Below, piece after piece: positions 10,112 through 22,898 of a stretch of 64,000 bases of DNA. The stretch covers positions 1,302,001-1,366,000 of the forward strand of contig JAUZTG010000048.1 of the NCBI GenBank assembly GCA_030734395.1, read 5' to 3'. Source of the DNA: Sarocladium kiliense. Lineage: Eukaryota; Ascomycota; Sordariomycetes; Hypocreales; Sarocladiaceae. The position numbers were made by a program, and so were the translations under genes. The notes beneath the pieces are model-generated. The model was not told the origin of the DNA, did not search any database, and worked only from the letters and a program-made list of their open reading frames with translations. Position 1 is the first letter of the stretch. Each line of letters begins with the position of its first letter.

Positions 10112-11121
10112 TATTGTCTTCTTACACGAAATAAGCAATCTGTCGGATTGGTGCACTGCATAGGTCGTCAAACAAACAACGACATCTGGCGTTCGGGGGT
10201 CGTGCGGTTGGATAGGCCAGGTCTCATGCACATGTGGATTTTCACTCAAACACGACGCAGAAGTTGTGTAATCGGTCCTTCGACCGTTATGAAAGGCAGT
10301 CTGGTCTAGTCAGCTGCAGTACAGTATACCCAGGTGGCCTGTATATAGCTGGAAGTATCGTTTCGCAGAGGTGTTCTGAGTTGGCTGAGTTTCACACGAT
10401 ATCTGGGCGAGGAGGAAAGGAGTTGCGTATTTCCTCACAGCGAAAGACAAAAAGAATCTGTATGGCCTGTACTACGACTCTGCGCACCGTTATTGTCCCT
10501 GACTCGACCGTTCGTGATCACCGCTTCCCTACCAAAAGAGATGGGTCAGGATGGGGCTCCAACGTTTGCGGGAGTTACGAGTCACCGCCTGAAGCTTCGG
10601 GTCTCTTAGTGGCATCGGCTCAAGCTGCATTTAGGTGCCTTTTGTGAGATGCAATAGCGTAAGCCGCCCCCAACCTGCACTGAACGCGGGCGATTGGCCA
10701 ATCAAAGACTTCAGAGGCTGCCCCTCTCCCCGCGCTAAATGACGCCGTCCACTGGAGAAAAGGTGAAGATTTTGGTGTTCGAGTGCAGAGAAGGTGCGTC
10801 CGGGACCGGCAGAATCCAGAGCAGAGAAAAGAAAAAAAGTCTCCAGCCCACCCTCACTTTTTTCTTCTTTTTCTTGTCCTCTCTCTCCCTCAATTGCCTC
10901 CGCCTGGCCAATTGACAGAGCAACTCTTTATAGACTCTTCAATCTTACGCGTCCCGAGCTGCAGATGGTTTCTTGAGACACAGAACCCAGGCCAGGCGAA
11001 GCTCACAACTTCATTTCTGGGTGGACAGCTTGTCGCCCGTGAACCCGGCACAACATCCCCAAATCTTTTCACCCCTCCTCTTCCTCCTTCCCCCGCCTCA
11101 TACACAGCCAAAACAGCAATC
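10112..11121. other. Promoter and leader of the pyrimidine gene
   Basis: About 1 kb between two rightward genes. The last 400 bases are C/T-rich, as in strongly expressed fungal genes. A three-codon upstream ORF (ATG GTT TCT TGA) lies at 10965-10976, 145 bases before the main ATG. No other gene is supportable. Confidence 0.6.
10965..10976 (+). promoter_or_regulatory. Three-codon upstream ORF in the URA2 leader
   Basis: ATG GTT TCT TGA sits in the presumed 5' UTR, 145 bases before the main ATG. Such short uORFs can damp initiation. It is preceded by CTGCAG, so it might instead follow a leader splice acceptor. Transcript extent is unknown. Confidence 0.3.
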
Positions 11122-14100
11122 ATGGCTGCTGTCGAGCTCCAGCCGCCCGCTGTGGCGCGCCTCTCCAACGCTGACGATAACCGTCTCGTCTGCCTCGAGC
11201 TGCAGGATGGCTCTACCTACCAGGGTTACAGCTTTGGTGCTGAGAAGAGCATCGCTGGCGAGCTTGTCTTCCAGACGGGCATGGTCGGCTACCCAGAGTC
11301 TGTCACGGACCCTTCGTACCGCGGCCAGATCCTCGTCATCACCTTCCCTCTGGTTGGCAACTATGGTGTCCCCTCCCGGGAGACCATGGACGAGCTGCTC
11401 GGCGACCTGCCGGCGCACTTCGAGTCCTCTCAAATTCACATTGCCGGTCTAGTCACCGCCTCCTACTGCGGTGAGGACTTCTCCCATTTTTTGGCAGAGT
11501 CTTCCCTCGGAACTTGGCTCAAGGAGCAGGGTGTCCCCGCCATGTACGGCGTTGACACTCGTGCCCTGACCAAGAAGCTCCGTGAGACCGGTAGCATGCT
11601 TGGCAAGATGAGGCTCGACATCCCCAACATGGCCAATGGCACTACCAACGGGTCAGTCAACGGCCTTGAGGTCGCCAAGTCTCTCGACCAGTTCGAGACT
11701 ATCGACTGGCACAACCCCAATGAACAGAATCTCGTCGCTCAAGGTGAGTTTTCCGCGTAGATCTTAAATATGGGACGCTTGCTCATGGCTTTACAGTGTC
11801 AATTAAGACGCCCAAGCTGTACAAGCCGCCTCCGTCCATTGCTCGCAAGCACCCGTCCGGCCGAACTATTCGTATTCTGTGTGTCGATGTCGGTATGAAG
11901 TACAACCAGCTCCGCTGCTTCCTCAAGCGCGGTGTTGAGGTCATGGTCTGCCCCTGGGACCATGACATTGTTGCGGCCGCTGGCGAGGAGTACGACGGTC
12001 TCTTCGTGTCCAACGGTCCTGGTGACCCGGCTGTTCTTGATGTCACCGTGAAGAACATTGCTGCCGCCATGGAGAAGAACCGCACCCCTGTCTTCGGTAT
12101 CTGCCTTGGTCACCAGCTCCTTGCCCGAGCCTCCGGTGCCGGCACCACCAAGATGAAGTTCGGTAACCGTGGTCACAACATTCCCTGCACAAGCATGGTC
12201 ACTGGAAAGTGCCACATCACCTCTCAGAACCACGGTTATGCCGTCGATGCAAACACCCTGCCAACTGGCTGGAAGGAGCTTTTCGTCAATGCCAACGATG
12301 GCAGCAACGAGGGTATCATGCACGTCAGCAAGCCCTACTTCAGTGTCCAGTTCCACCCCGAGAGCACTCCTGGTCCCCGCGACACTGAGTACCTCTTTGA
12401 TGTGTTCATTGACACTATCGCCAACTGCGCCGAGAACCCAGCGCTTCTCCAGGCCCCAGTCAGCTTCCCTGGTGGCACTATTGAGGAGAACGAGAGACTA
12501 CACCCTCGTGTCTCTGTGCGCAAGGTGCTTGTCCTCGGCAGTGGTGGTCTCAGCATTGGCCAGGCTGGCGAGTTCGACTACTCTGGTAGCCAGGCCATCA
12601 AGGCGCTCAAGGAGGAAGGCATCTACACTGTCCTCATCAACCCCAACATCGCCACTATCCAGACCTCCAAGGGTCTCGCTGACAAGGTCTACTTCCTGCC
12701 TGTCAACGCCGACTTCGTGCGCAAAGTCATCAAGTACGAGCGTCCCGATGCCATTTACGTCACCTTCGGTGGCCAGACTGCCCTGCAGGTCGGTATCCAG
12801 CTCAAGGATGAGTTTGAGTCTCTTGGTGTCAAGGTTTTGGGTACGCCCATCGACACCATCATCACGACTGAGGATCGCGAGATGTTCGCCCGCAGCATGG
12901 AATCAATCGGCGAGAAGTGCGCAAAGTCCGCTTCCGCCAACAACATCGACGAGGCCATGCACGTCGTCAAGGATATTGGCTTCCCCGTCATTGTCCGCGC
13001 TGCTTACGCTCTTGGTGGTCTGGGCAGCGGTTTCGCCAACAACGAGGACGAGCTCATGGATCTTTGCAACAAAGCCTTCGCTGCCAGTCCTCAGGTGCTC
13101 ATTGAGCGCAGTATGAAGGGTTGGAAGGAGATCGAGTACGAGGTTGTTCGTGATGCTCAGGACAACTGCATCACGGTCTGTAACATGGAGAACTTCGACC
13201 CTCTGGGTATTCACACTGGTGACTCCATCGTCGTCGCTCCCTCCCAGACTCTGTCTGATGAGGACTACAACATGCTGCGAACCACCGCCGTCAACGTCAT
13301 CCGTCACCTCGGTGTCGTTGGTGAGTGTAATATTCAGTATGCTCTGAACCCCTTCTCCCGGGAATACTGCATCATCGAGGTCAACGCCCGTCTGTCGCGA
13401 TCCTCTGCACTGGCCTCTAAGGCTACTGGTTACCCTCTGGCCTTCATTGCCGCTAAGCTGGGTCTCGGTATCCCGCTCAAAGAGATCAAGAATTCCGTCA
13501 CCAAGGTCACCTGCGCCTGCTTCGAGCCCTCGCTTGATTACGTCGTGGTCAAGATGCCTCGCTGGGATCTCAAGAAGTTCACTCGCGTCTCCACCCTGCT
13601 TGGTTCCTCTATGAAGTCAGTTGGTGAGGTCATGAGTATCGGCCGCTCTTTCGAGGAAGCCATTCAGAAGGCCATCCGAGCCATTGACTTCCATAACCTT
13701 GGCTTCGGCGAGACGCCCGCCCTGATGGGCATCGACGACGAGCTGCAGACTCCCTCTGATCAGCGTCTGTTCGCCATCGCCAACGCAATGCACGAGGGTT
13801 ATACCGTCGACAAGATCTGGGAGCTCACCAAGATCGACAAGTGGTTCCTACGCAAGCTCAAGGGCCTCAGCGACTTTGCTAAGGACATGTCTCGCTTCAC
13901 CACTAACGACATCGCTAAGGCGCCTGGTCACCTCCTCCAGGCCAAGAGGCTCGGTTTCTCTGACCGCCAGCTTGCCAAGTTCTGGAGCTCTAACGAGATT
14001 GCAGTCCGTCGTCTGCGTCTCGACGCTGGTATTACGCCATTTGTCAAGCAGATCGACACCGTGGCTGCTGAGTTCCCAGCTTTCACCAACTACCTCTATC

Positions 14101-17100
14101 TCACATACAATGCCTCTGAGCACGATGTCACTTTTGAGGACCACGGCACTATGGTTCTTGGTTCTGGTGTCTACCGTATCGGTTCCTCGGTCGAGTTCGA
14201 TTGGTGTTCCGTCCGTGCTATTCGCACATTGAGGGCGACTGGCCACAAGACTATTATGGTCAACTACAACCCCGAGACAGTTTCTACCGATTACGATGAG
14301 GCTGATAAGCTGTACTTCGAGGTCATCTCACTGGAGACGATTCTCGATATCTACCAGCTCGAGGGTGCCAGCGGAGTGTTGGGTGCCATGGGTGGTCAGA
14401 CACCCAACAACATTGCCCTTCCGCTCCACCGTGCCGGCGTCAAGGTTCTCGGAACATCCCCAGAAATGATTGACTCGGCTGAGAACAGATTCAAGTTCTC
14501 TCGCATGCTTGACAGAATCGGAGTCGACCAGCCTACCTGGAAGGAGCTGACAAGCTACGAAGAGGCCCAGGAGTTCTGCAACACTGTCACATACCCTGTG
14601 CTTGTCCGTCCCTCATATGTCCTCTCGGGTGCCGCCATGAACACAGTCTACTCCGAGAAGGATCTCGAGAACTATCTTGCGCAGGCTGCAGATGTTTCCA
14701 GGGATCACCCAGTCGTCATCACTAAGTACATCGAGAATGCCAAGGAGATTGAGATGGACGCCGTCGCGAAGGATGGTGTCGTCGTCGGTCACTTCATCTC
14801 TGAGCACGTCGAGAACGCTGGTGTTCACTCTGGTGACGCCACTCTCATCCTGCCTCCTCAGGATCTGGAACCCACCACTATTGCACGTATCGAGGAGGCC
14901 ACTCGCAAGATTGGTGCCGCTCTCAACGTGACTGGCCCCTTTAACATTCAGTTTATTGCCAAGGACAACGATATCAAGGTGATCGAGTGTAACGTTCGCG
15001 CCTCGCGTTCTTTCCCCTTCGTTTCCAAGGTCATGGGCGTGGATCTGATCGAGATGGCGACCAAGGCCATCATGGGCCAGCCCTTCCAGGAGTACCCCCC
15101 CACCGATCTCGCTCCTAACTGCGTTGGTGTCAAGGTCCCTCAATTCAGTTTCTCTCGTCTCTCCGGCGCTGACCCCGTCCTTGGTGTCGAAATGGCCTCG
15201 ACCGGTGAGGTTGCTTGCTTTGGTGTCGACAAGAACGAGGCGTACCTCAAGGCACTCCTCTCCACTGGCTTCAAGATCCCCAAGGCCAACATTCTCTTGT
15301 CCATTGGTTCTTACAAGGATAAGAAGGAGATGCTCCCCTCCGTACGCAAGCTGCAAACACTCGGCTACAAGCTCTTTGCCACTGCTGGTACTGCCGACTT
15401 CTTGCAGGAGCACGGCGTTCCCGTCCAGTACCTGGAGATGCTTGCGAACGAGGAGGACCGCAGCTCTGAGTTCTCCCTGACACAGCACTTGGCCAAGAAC
15501 ACAATCGACCTCTACATCAACCTGCCATCCAGCAACAAGTACCGCCGCCCCGCCAACTACATGAGCCGTGGTTACCAGACTCGCCGTATGGCCGTTGACT
15601 ACCAGATTCCTCTGGTCACCAACGTCAAGAACGCCAAGATTCTCGTTGAGGCTATTGCTCGCCACTTCGAGCTTGAGGTCTCCAAGCGTGATTACCAGAC
15701 CAGCCACCGCACTATCGTTCTGCCTGGCCTCATCAACGTCGCTGCCTTCGTTCCCGGCATTGCTACCGCCGGCAGCAACGACATGCAGACCGTAACCAAG
15801 GCCTCTCTTGCTGCAGGCTTCAGCATGATCCGCATCATGCCGCTGGGTGTTGAGGGATCTATAACTGACGCCATCACTCTCAAGGTGGCTCAGCAGAATA
15901 GCAAGAAGGGTGGCTTCTGTGACTACAACTTCTCTGTCACTGCCACTTCCGAGAACGACGACCAGATCTCCGCTGTTACTGGTGAGGTCGGTTCCCTGTT
16001 CATTCCCTTCAACCACCTCTCTGGCAACATCAACAAGGTTGCTGCTGTGACTGCTCACTTCGATGCCTGGCCGACCCACAAGCCCATCGTCACTGATGCG
16101 AAGCTCACCGACCTTGCATCTATCCTGCTCCTTGCAAGCCTGCACAACCGCCGCATTCACGTTACCTCTGTCACCACCCGTGATGACATCCGCTTGATTG
16201 CTCTCAGCAAGCAGAAGGGTCTTCAGGTTACCTGCGACGTGTCTGTGTACTCCCTCTATCTCTCGCAGAAAGACTACCCCAACTGCGATCGCCTGCCCAC
16301 GGCTGAGGATCAGGCAGCCCTCTGGGAGCACATGGAGACCATCGATGTCTTCTCTGTTGGCAGCCTTCCTTACCAGCTTGCCACTTCCCTGGGCCACAAG
16401 GCCGACCCTTCTATGGGCATCGCAGAGGCACTCCCTCTGTTGCTGACCTCCGTCACCGAGGGCAAGCTTACTATTGATGACATCAAGCAGCGGATGTACG
16501 AGAAGCCCATGGAGATCTTCGAACTTCATGACCAAGCTGGCACGACCATTGAGGTTGAGGTTGATCGGGCTTTCGAGATCTCGGCGGGCTCTTTCTGGTC
16601 GCCGTTCGAAGGCAAGCGCATGCGTGGCTCTATCCAGAGAGTCATCTTCGGCGAGACCACCGTGTGCCTGGATGGCGAGATGCTTGCTATCCAGCCCCAA
16701 GGCAAGGACATGTCTTCTCACCTCCTCGGACCTAAGACTCCTGCCATGAAGCCCTCCGCTGCGTCCGTCTCCATCGAGAGCCCCCGCGCTCGTCAGTCTT
16801 CTCTGATTACGAACACTAGGGTCGCCTCGAACGTTCGCGCCATCGATTCTGTCTCTTCTCCCGTCAGACTCAGTGCCCCGACGGACGAGTTCTCCTTGGG
16901 CCAGCAGTTGCACCCCCTGACCAGCACCAACGTTCAGCAGCTCTTGTCTCAGCCATCGCCGTTCAAGCACTCACACGTACTGTCCGTCAAGCAGTACACG
17001 CGTCAGGATCTTCACCTGCTCTTCACCGTTGCTCAGGAGATGCGCCTCGGCGTCCAGCGCGAGGGTGTCCTGAACACCCTTCGCGGTCGTGTGCTCAGCA

Positions 17101-17937
17101 CCCTCTTCTATGAGCCCTCGACGAGGACCTCTGCCTCGTTCGATGCTGCCATGCAGCGCCTGGGCGGACGCGTGATCCCCATCTCCACCTCCCACTCCTC
17201 TGTTCAGAAGGGTGAGACCCTGCAAGACACTCTCCGCACCCTTGGATGCTACAGCGATGCTGTCGTCTTGCGCCACCCCGATGAGAAATCCGTCGATATT
17301 GCCGCCAAGTACAGCCAGGTCCCCGTCATCAACGGTGGAAACGGCAGCAAGGAGCATCCTACCCAGGCATTCCTCGATCTTTTCACCATCCGTGAGGAGC
17401 TTGGTACCGTCCAAGGCCTGACTGTCACTTTCCTTGGTGACCTTCTCTACGGCCGCACTGTGCACTCTCTTGTGACGCTTCTGCGCCACTACGATGTGCA
17501 GGTGCAGCTTGTCGCACCCAAGGCCCTTAGCCTGCCCGCCAAGGTGCGCGAGCAGCTTGTTGCCACCGGTCGTCTTCTGTGCGAGTCTGAGACCCTGACT
17601 CCAGAGATCTTGGCTCGCAGTGATGTGCTCTACTGCACTCGCGTGCAGAAGGAGCGCTTCCCTAGCGTTGAGGACTACGAGCGTGTCAAGAACTCTTACC
17701 GCGTCGATAACGCTGCGCTCAAGCACGCAAAGACTTCTATGGTTGTTATGCACCCGCTGCCACGGAACGAGGAGGTTGCGGAGGAGGTGGACTTCGACCA
17801 GCGGGCGGCTTACTTCAGACAGGTGAGTTCTCCCCTTCACCCTCTACAGGTTGTGAATGCTGACTTTTGACTCGCAGATGCGCTATGGTCTCTACTGTCG
17901 CATGGCTCTGCTCGCGCTGGTCATGGCTGACGCCTAA
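11122..17937 (+). CDS. URA2: Multifunctional carbamoyl-phosphate synthetase / aspartate carbamoyltransferase
   Basis: First two steps of pyrimidine synthesis in one cytosolic protein (URA2/pyrABCN). Exons 11122-11743, 11797-17822 and 17878-17937 give 2235 residues, close to yeast Ura2. Order: glutamine amidotransferase (about 1-400) with nucleophile Cys about 310 in GICLGHQ and FHPEST; CPSase synthetase halves (about 445-1370), each with an ATP-grasp; an MGS-like allosteric region (about 1370-1510), where UTP feedback acts in relatives; a dihydroorotase-like domain (about 1510-1850); a linker; ATCase (about 1930-2235) with FYEPSTRTSASF and HPLPRNEE. The dihydroorotase domain reads PGLINVAAFVPG where active enzymes have a metal-binding HxH, so it is inactive, as is known for fungi. 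The last exon encodes only the final 19 residues. The start gives a normal N-terminus (MAAVELQPP). Confidence 0.97.
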
Positions 17938-18526
17938 TTGTTTTGTTTGGCCCTTCCATCGAAGACTGGACAGAATAGAAGGATATTAGAGCACATGGCT
18001 TGGTTTGTTTTATTACAATGTTGCAAAAGAAGGGAATTTGGGAAATCAAGAGGCGTGTAAAAGTTGGATTTTAGAGATTGACAGTCACCCGTTGTTTCTT
18101 TACACACACATACCTATCTCGTTGTCATCGGCGTCAAAGACGGGACCTCACGGTCATCTTGGGGAGCAGCGTTTTGCTTTTGGGTTTCGTTTCATGATAT
18201 CCTCGGCGTAAAGAGTCTCGGCGTGCATTAAAGCACCGAGCATGTGTTCAATATAGGCCGAAGTCATTTCGGTTTGCATCTGTGCGTTCGTTCGTTCTGT
18301 ACGTGTGTTGTGTATGTATGTATATGTGTCGTGTATCTGCGTGAGGTGACCATCGTGTGGTCACTGCAAGCGGCACGCGTGGAGTGACTGGCCCCACCGA
18401 GACCGGACCCCTCCATCGACAGCTCTCTTTCACTTTTGGCAATGGCATCACCACTCATGAGTCAAGTATAAAGCTTTTGTCTCTTCCTTCTAATCACCAC
18501 ATAAAACCACAACAACAGAAAATCTC
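17938..18526. other. Intergenic spacer
   Basis: 3' UTR of the pyrimidine gene and promoter of the pyridoxamine oxidase gene. A TATA-like TATAAAG lies near 18468, about 60 bases before the downstream ATG. Short ORFs on the minus strand near 18250-18458 are low-complexity. Confidence 0.55.
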
Positions 18527-19374
18527 ATGCGCGTAACACCTATTCGACGTCTAGCTCGAATACCAGCAAGAATGGCACTGTACAATCCCCCAGCCAAGGA
18601 GAAACTTATCTGTACATCTTCACTTGAACTGAGCCTCTCTCCCTTTCCACCCAGCTAACAGTCTGTTCAGTCGCCCCAGCCGGCAACCAGCGAACCGGCC
18701 AAGCTGACCAATTCACCCTCTCCAAACTCTCCCTCTCCGACCTCGATCGCACCTCCCCCATCCGCCAATTCCACTCCTGGTTCTCCCAAGCCCAGCAATC
18801 CCAAGCCGTCCCCCACCCAGAAGCCTGCTCCCTGTCCACCGCCGAGCTCCCCTCCGGCCGCGTATCTTCCCGCATGGTTTACCTCAAGGAGCTGGAAGCG
18901 GAGAAGAGTACTGCAGCACCTGGGTTCGTCATCTACACCAACACGGGACACTCTCGCAAGGCTGCTGATCTGGCCTCGAATCCTTACGCTTCACTCCTCT
19001 TCTTCTGGGAGCCTCTCCAGCGGCAAGTCCGCGTGGAAGGTCGCGTAACGAAACTTACACAGGAAGAGTCCCAGACGTACTTCGACACGCGTGTACGTGG
19101 GAGTAGGATTGGGGCATGGGCATCACGGCAGTCTCAAGTGCTGCAGCCCCAAGGGGAGGGGGATGATGGCCGAGAGCAGCTCGTTGGGTGGGTGAAGGAG
19201 GTGGAGGAGAAGTTTGAGGGGCAGGACAAGATCCCTGTGCCGGAGTTCTGGGGAGGGTTGAGGATCGTGCCGGAGAGGGTGGAGTTTTGGCAAGGGAGGG
19301 AGAGTAGACTTCATGATCGGTTTGTGTACGAGAAGGAGGGCGAGGGCTGGACTCTAAACAGGTTGAGTCCTTAG
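18527..19374 (+). CDS. PDX3: Pyridoxamine/pyridoxine 5'-phosphate oxidase
   Basis: FMN enzyme oxidising pyridoxine or pyridoxamine 5'-phosphate to pyridoxal phosphate. Exon 1 is 18527-18611 and exon 2 is 18671-19374, 262 residues. The 59-bp intron uses donor GTACAT and acceptor TTCAG; joining restores KLIFAPAGN at the normal N-terminus. Family motifs: PHPEACSLSTAELPSGRVSSRMV (FMN-binding strand, here split in description: LPSGRVSSRMVYLK), NTGHSRKAADLASNP, FFWEPLQRQVRVEGRV, and the C-terminal EFWQGRESRLHDR. The end NRLSP fits the usual R-L-x-P terminus. Two in-frame starts exist, 18527 and 18572; the first adds an Arg-rich 15-residue extension (MRVTPIRRLARIPAR) that could be a mitochondrial leader, the second gives a cytosolic start. 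I favour neither firmly. Confidence 0.92.
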
Positions 19375-19843
19375 AAGCTTGAGCTGGAGATGGACATTTG
19401 TATTGCCACAAATCTTTTATGATTACGGTGCACGCGCGGTGGCAGGAGTTTATGTAGCTAGGACGTAAATGCTACGTCCGCGAAAATATCAATTAAGAGC
19501 AATGACCTATAATGGAGCCGCTCGTAAGCAGTTTCCATAGTCATGTTGTGGTATCTTGCAAGCAAATCATGTGTGTGGTCCTCAAACCAATGCAAAGAGC
19601 GCCTTCATGGCTATCCCAAAAACGTGCTATTGTTTTCCGACCCAAAACCCAATCCCCCAAGCGCCAAACAAGGAAAGGAGAGAGGTAAGACCAAACCCAG
19701 AGCTAAGTCGGAGGCCCGAAAATGCAAAAAAGCAAAACGCCGCCAGCCCTTGCGAGGCTGAAAGTGCTAAAGTGGAAAAAAGGCGTGATCACCCGGCGGC
19801 GCCACATTCAATAAGAGACACGGACTAGGCCGCCCGGGACCCC
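19375..19843. other. Convergent intergenic spacer
   Basis: Spacer between two 3' ends. Small ORFs at 19543-19828 are A/K-rich and unsupported. Confidence 0.6.
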
Positions 19844-20719
19844 TTAGTCGAGCCTAAATCCGCTCATAGGCATCGCAACGGTCTTTGAGCGGGTATGAGT
19901 TGGGACGAAGTCGTCCTCACTACTGGCGCCGCTGTCTGGCGGTGTGAGCGGCCAGGCTTGCTGCTCATCATCGTACTGTTGTCCAGCAAGCTGCATATCA
20001 ACCATAGCGTCGGTCAGGCAATCCTCAGCGCATAAGGGCATAATGCGGTAGTCGAGACTTGCCATGATGCACCGTTCTGTGGCGTTCAGCTGATCGTGTG
20101 ACCATGCATCTGCGCCCCATGTACTGCAGTAATACTGAGTTGGTGCTTCCGCGTCTTCGGTAAACTTTGCAGCGATGACCAGGGCAGCGAGAATGATGAT
20201 CTCCGGGCTAACGGAGTCGATATGAGCCTGACGGTAGGCAAGTGTCGAGGCTGCGGGTAAGGTATGGCGCTTGTTTGAGGCGGGAGGGAGGTTGCTATCG
20301 CCGGAAAGCAAGCCTGGTAGAGGGCAAGAAAGACGCCATGTCCGGGCGAATTTGGTGTCTAGGCTGTCGAGGACACAGACGGCCAATGCGATCGTTTCGA
20401 TGGGCAAGCTTGCACGGGCGAGGATAGCCTGGACTAGAGGGATCGATGCTGTTGCCAGGGAGGCTGCGCACGGAACCAAGTTCACAAGATGAATTGCAGG
20501 ACCTGAAACCCGAAACGATGGGTCAGCACGAGTTCTCAAGATCGACAGGACAATGATGAAAGACTTACCTCGATATTTAGGGTCGAGTGCGTCACTGTCA
20601 TGCGCGCTTGCAGGGGAGTTCGGAGTTGATGTCGAGCTTGCCTTGGAACTCGGGGGCGGTGTGCAGAGGTTCGACAGGGGTCTGTAGGTGAAGTAGCTGG
20701 GTTGCTGTTGGCGCTTCAT
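19844..20719 (-). CDS. Cyclin-domain protein (PCL-like)
   Basis: Exon 1 is 20719-20569 and exon 2 is 20502-19844, 269 residues. After a Ser/Pro-rich head, a cyclin fold is visible: an N-terminal helix set from PAIHLVNLVPCAAS, a long insert, then SPEIIILAALVIAAKFTED, which is the cyclin-box K..D region with Lys and Glu positioned to contact a CDK, and LNATERCIMASLDYRI. The intron (20568-20503) is exactly 66 bases with no stop in frame, so retention would add 22 residues between KYRG and PAIHL. The acidic tail has TPPDSG and SSEDD sites. Which kinase it serves cannot be told; the compact box resembles Pho85-type cyclins. Confidence 0.75.
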   Translation of the reverse strand: MKRQQQPSYFTYRPLSNLCTPPPSSKASSTSTPNSPASAHDSDALDPKYRGKSFIIVLSILRTRADPSFRVSGPAIHLVNLVPCAASLATASIPLVQAILARASLPIETIALAVCVLDSLDTKFARTWRLSCPLPGLLSGDSNLPPASNKRHTLPAASTLAYRQAHIDSVSPEIIILAALVIAAKFTEDAEAPTQYYCSTWGADAWSHDQLNATERCIMASLDYRIMPLCAEDCLTDAMVDMQLAGQQYDDEQQAWPLTPPDSGASSEDDFVPTHTRSKTVAMPMSGFRLD

Positions 20720-22898
20720 CTTTGCTGCGTCGCTGCGTCCCGTAATCCAATCCTCGATTCTGCAGGTCGACAGTCGTCTCTCATATTTTGGCGACGTGAT
20801 AATGAGTTTCGAGTTTGTTTTTGTGTTGTATTGTGGTGGTAAGCGTGGTGCCGCGGTGTCCGCCAGGTGAAGGCCTGTATGTACTAGACGGGCTGGGCCA
20901 CCAAGTCAGGGCAGGGCAAGAGTTCGCGTGATTGAGAAAAGGTAGAGCCGAGAAGAGGAGGTCGTCACGCGAGCAGAACCAGCCGCTTCAATTGTGAAGA
21001 CAGGAAATCATGAACACACAAGAACGAAACAGGTCGACAATGGGTGAGCAGAAGAGGAGGCATGCAAGCGGAGGGAGGAGAGCATGGCCTGCATATATAT
21101 CCGAGTCCTGGTTTTAGCATGTCTTTCGGCTCGCTGCGGGCAGGCCATCAGGGAGATGAGGGTCCAAGACCAGGGGGGGAGCTCCAGCATCGCAGCTAGC
21201 CCAGGCCTGACCACGACCCACGGTTACCACCCAAACCAGTGCTAGACCAAGGCTGAGTCGATGTGTCTGCCAGGATCATACCGAGAAACGCATGGGTGAG
21301 AGCGTGAGGGTGCGGCGCCAAGTCAGGGGACCACCGCCCTAACGCAGTCCCCAGGATGATCTTGGTGAGTGTTGATGCTAAGCTTTGGGGATTGTGCCAT
21401 CAACAACGCATGCTTCAGATTGTCATCTTGTTATGTATCCGCGGCATATGGTCACCAATGGTGGTGTTCTCATCGTACGTAATTTAGATGTCGCGCGTTA
21501 CACTGAGACACACAGGCCGTCTTGGCCCGGTGCAATTGGGCTTCAGCTGTCAAGCTGCTTGCTTCTCGCTGCTCTCATTTGGGCACCACGACTATGGAGC
21601 CCTTCCTGATGGAAGAGGATCGAGACTTCGATCCAAGAGTTCGTAAGGAATGACAAGCCTTGTGAAAGACGGTGTGCGCCACATGGGGTCTGGCCAACCT
21701 CCACCCCAAACAGGCGGTCAAAACGTTGTTTGCCAGGGAGGGCTACAAAACAGAACGACGCCTGAAATTAATTCACCGTGTTCCTGCTTCGTACAACTGA
21801 GTTCAGGAACAGACCGTTGTTTTGGGCCGTTCCGGTGGCGTACCGTTGTCTTGAGCCTCTTTTCGGGCACGTGAAGTGATGACGGCACGGTATTTACGGA
21901 CGTACAATGAGAGCTTTTCGTGCTGTACGAGTCTGGCGATCGTGATGCCGTGCAATACGCCATCAGCTAGCCACAGTTCTCATTGGAAAAGAACAAACAG
22001 CATTGCATGGTTTTCATGCAGCAGAGCAGGCTCTAACCATCTCCGGCCGCCGATCGCCGTTCGTGTATGAGGAGGAGCCCACCTCCAGCAAGCTCGCATG
22101 GCATGGCATGTTCGATTTTCCAGATTTCCAGGAGACCCTTTTCTGGTGTGGCCCCATGCCCATGGCCTGCCTGTCTGTGCTGCTTTCGTGTTTCCCTCTC
22201 GTAGATCCCCGCGACGGGCCATGGGTTTCCACAAAAGGGGTCGGGTAGTGGGCTCATCGAAGCTCGCCATGACGACAGCAGAGTCGTGGACACGAAGCCA
22301 GAGCGCGGCGGCTCCACGGGGGGTCCACTCTGTAGTGCATCGGGGTCCTCATAGCTCCCGAGTCTAGACAGCCGGCGAAGCCACACGAGCAAATAAATCG
22401 TGAAAAGACTACAAATCGGAAACTCGGCGGCATGTTTTTTGCTGGCGGTTGGAAGTGGGTTGGCGTGCCTTACCCAACGTTAGATTATGAAGCAGGAGGG
22501 CATCTCTGCACGTGAGCCTGTGCTTGCGAGGGGCTCCTTCAGCTTTGAGCTTACCCTGCAGCTCATCAAGTACTATCCTATAATAGAGTCGGGCCAATAT
22601 GGTATTGTTGCACTGTCTTCTTTGATCTTGCAGTCTCTATCTACATACTGCCGTGAGTCATGTTTCTGTAACGGACTAGCTATTGTCAAATTAGCGTGAA
22701 TCAGATTCACGTCGTGGTGACTATGCGTTCTAAGCAAAATCAAGAAGTCCATCACCACCAGTCACCTAGACGGCCGCCTTTGGCTGGCTTTGTAAAACTA
22801 TATGAGGCGACTATTAATGGGTCCTCTACAAGAAACGACGTTTATGGTTACTTGACTCTTCGCCAACGGGCCGAGACTTTGGTATCACATTCTTGAAG
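20720..22898. other. Gene-poor region upstream of the cyclin gene
   Basis: More than 2 kb with no supportable gene. The first 400 bases act as the cyclin promoter. Several 60-120 codon ORFs overlap on both strands around 22000-22400 with no domain or codon signal, so I leave them out. One 7-bp hairpin lies at 21617-21634 (GGATCGA/TCGATCC). Confidence 0.5.

Noticed and set aside
14613..16970. 785-codon open frame on the minus strand inside the pyrimidine gene
   Set aside because: It is antisense to a strongly conserved coding region with biased third positions, which often opens long shadow frames. Its translation shows no domain.
16971..17840. 289-codon minus-strand frame opposite ATCase
   Set aside because: It is the same shadow effect over a conserved coding region, with no recognisable protein features.
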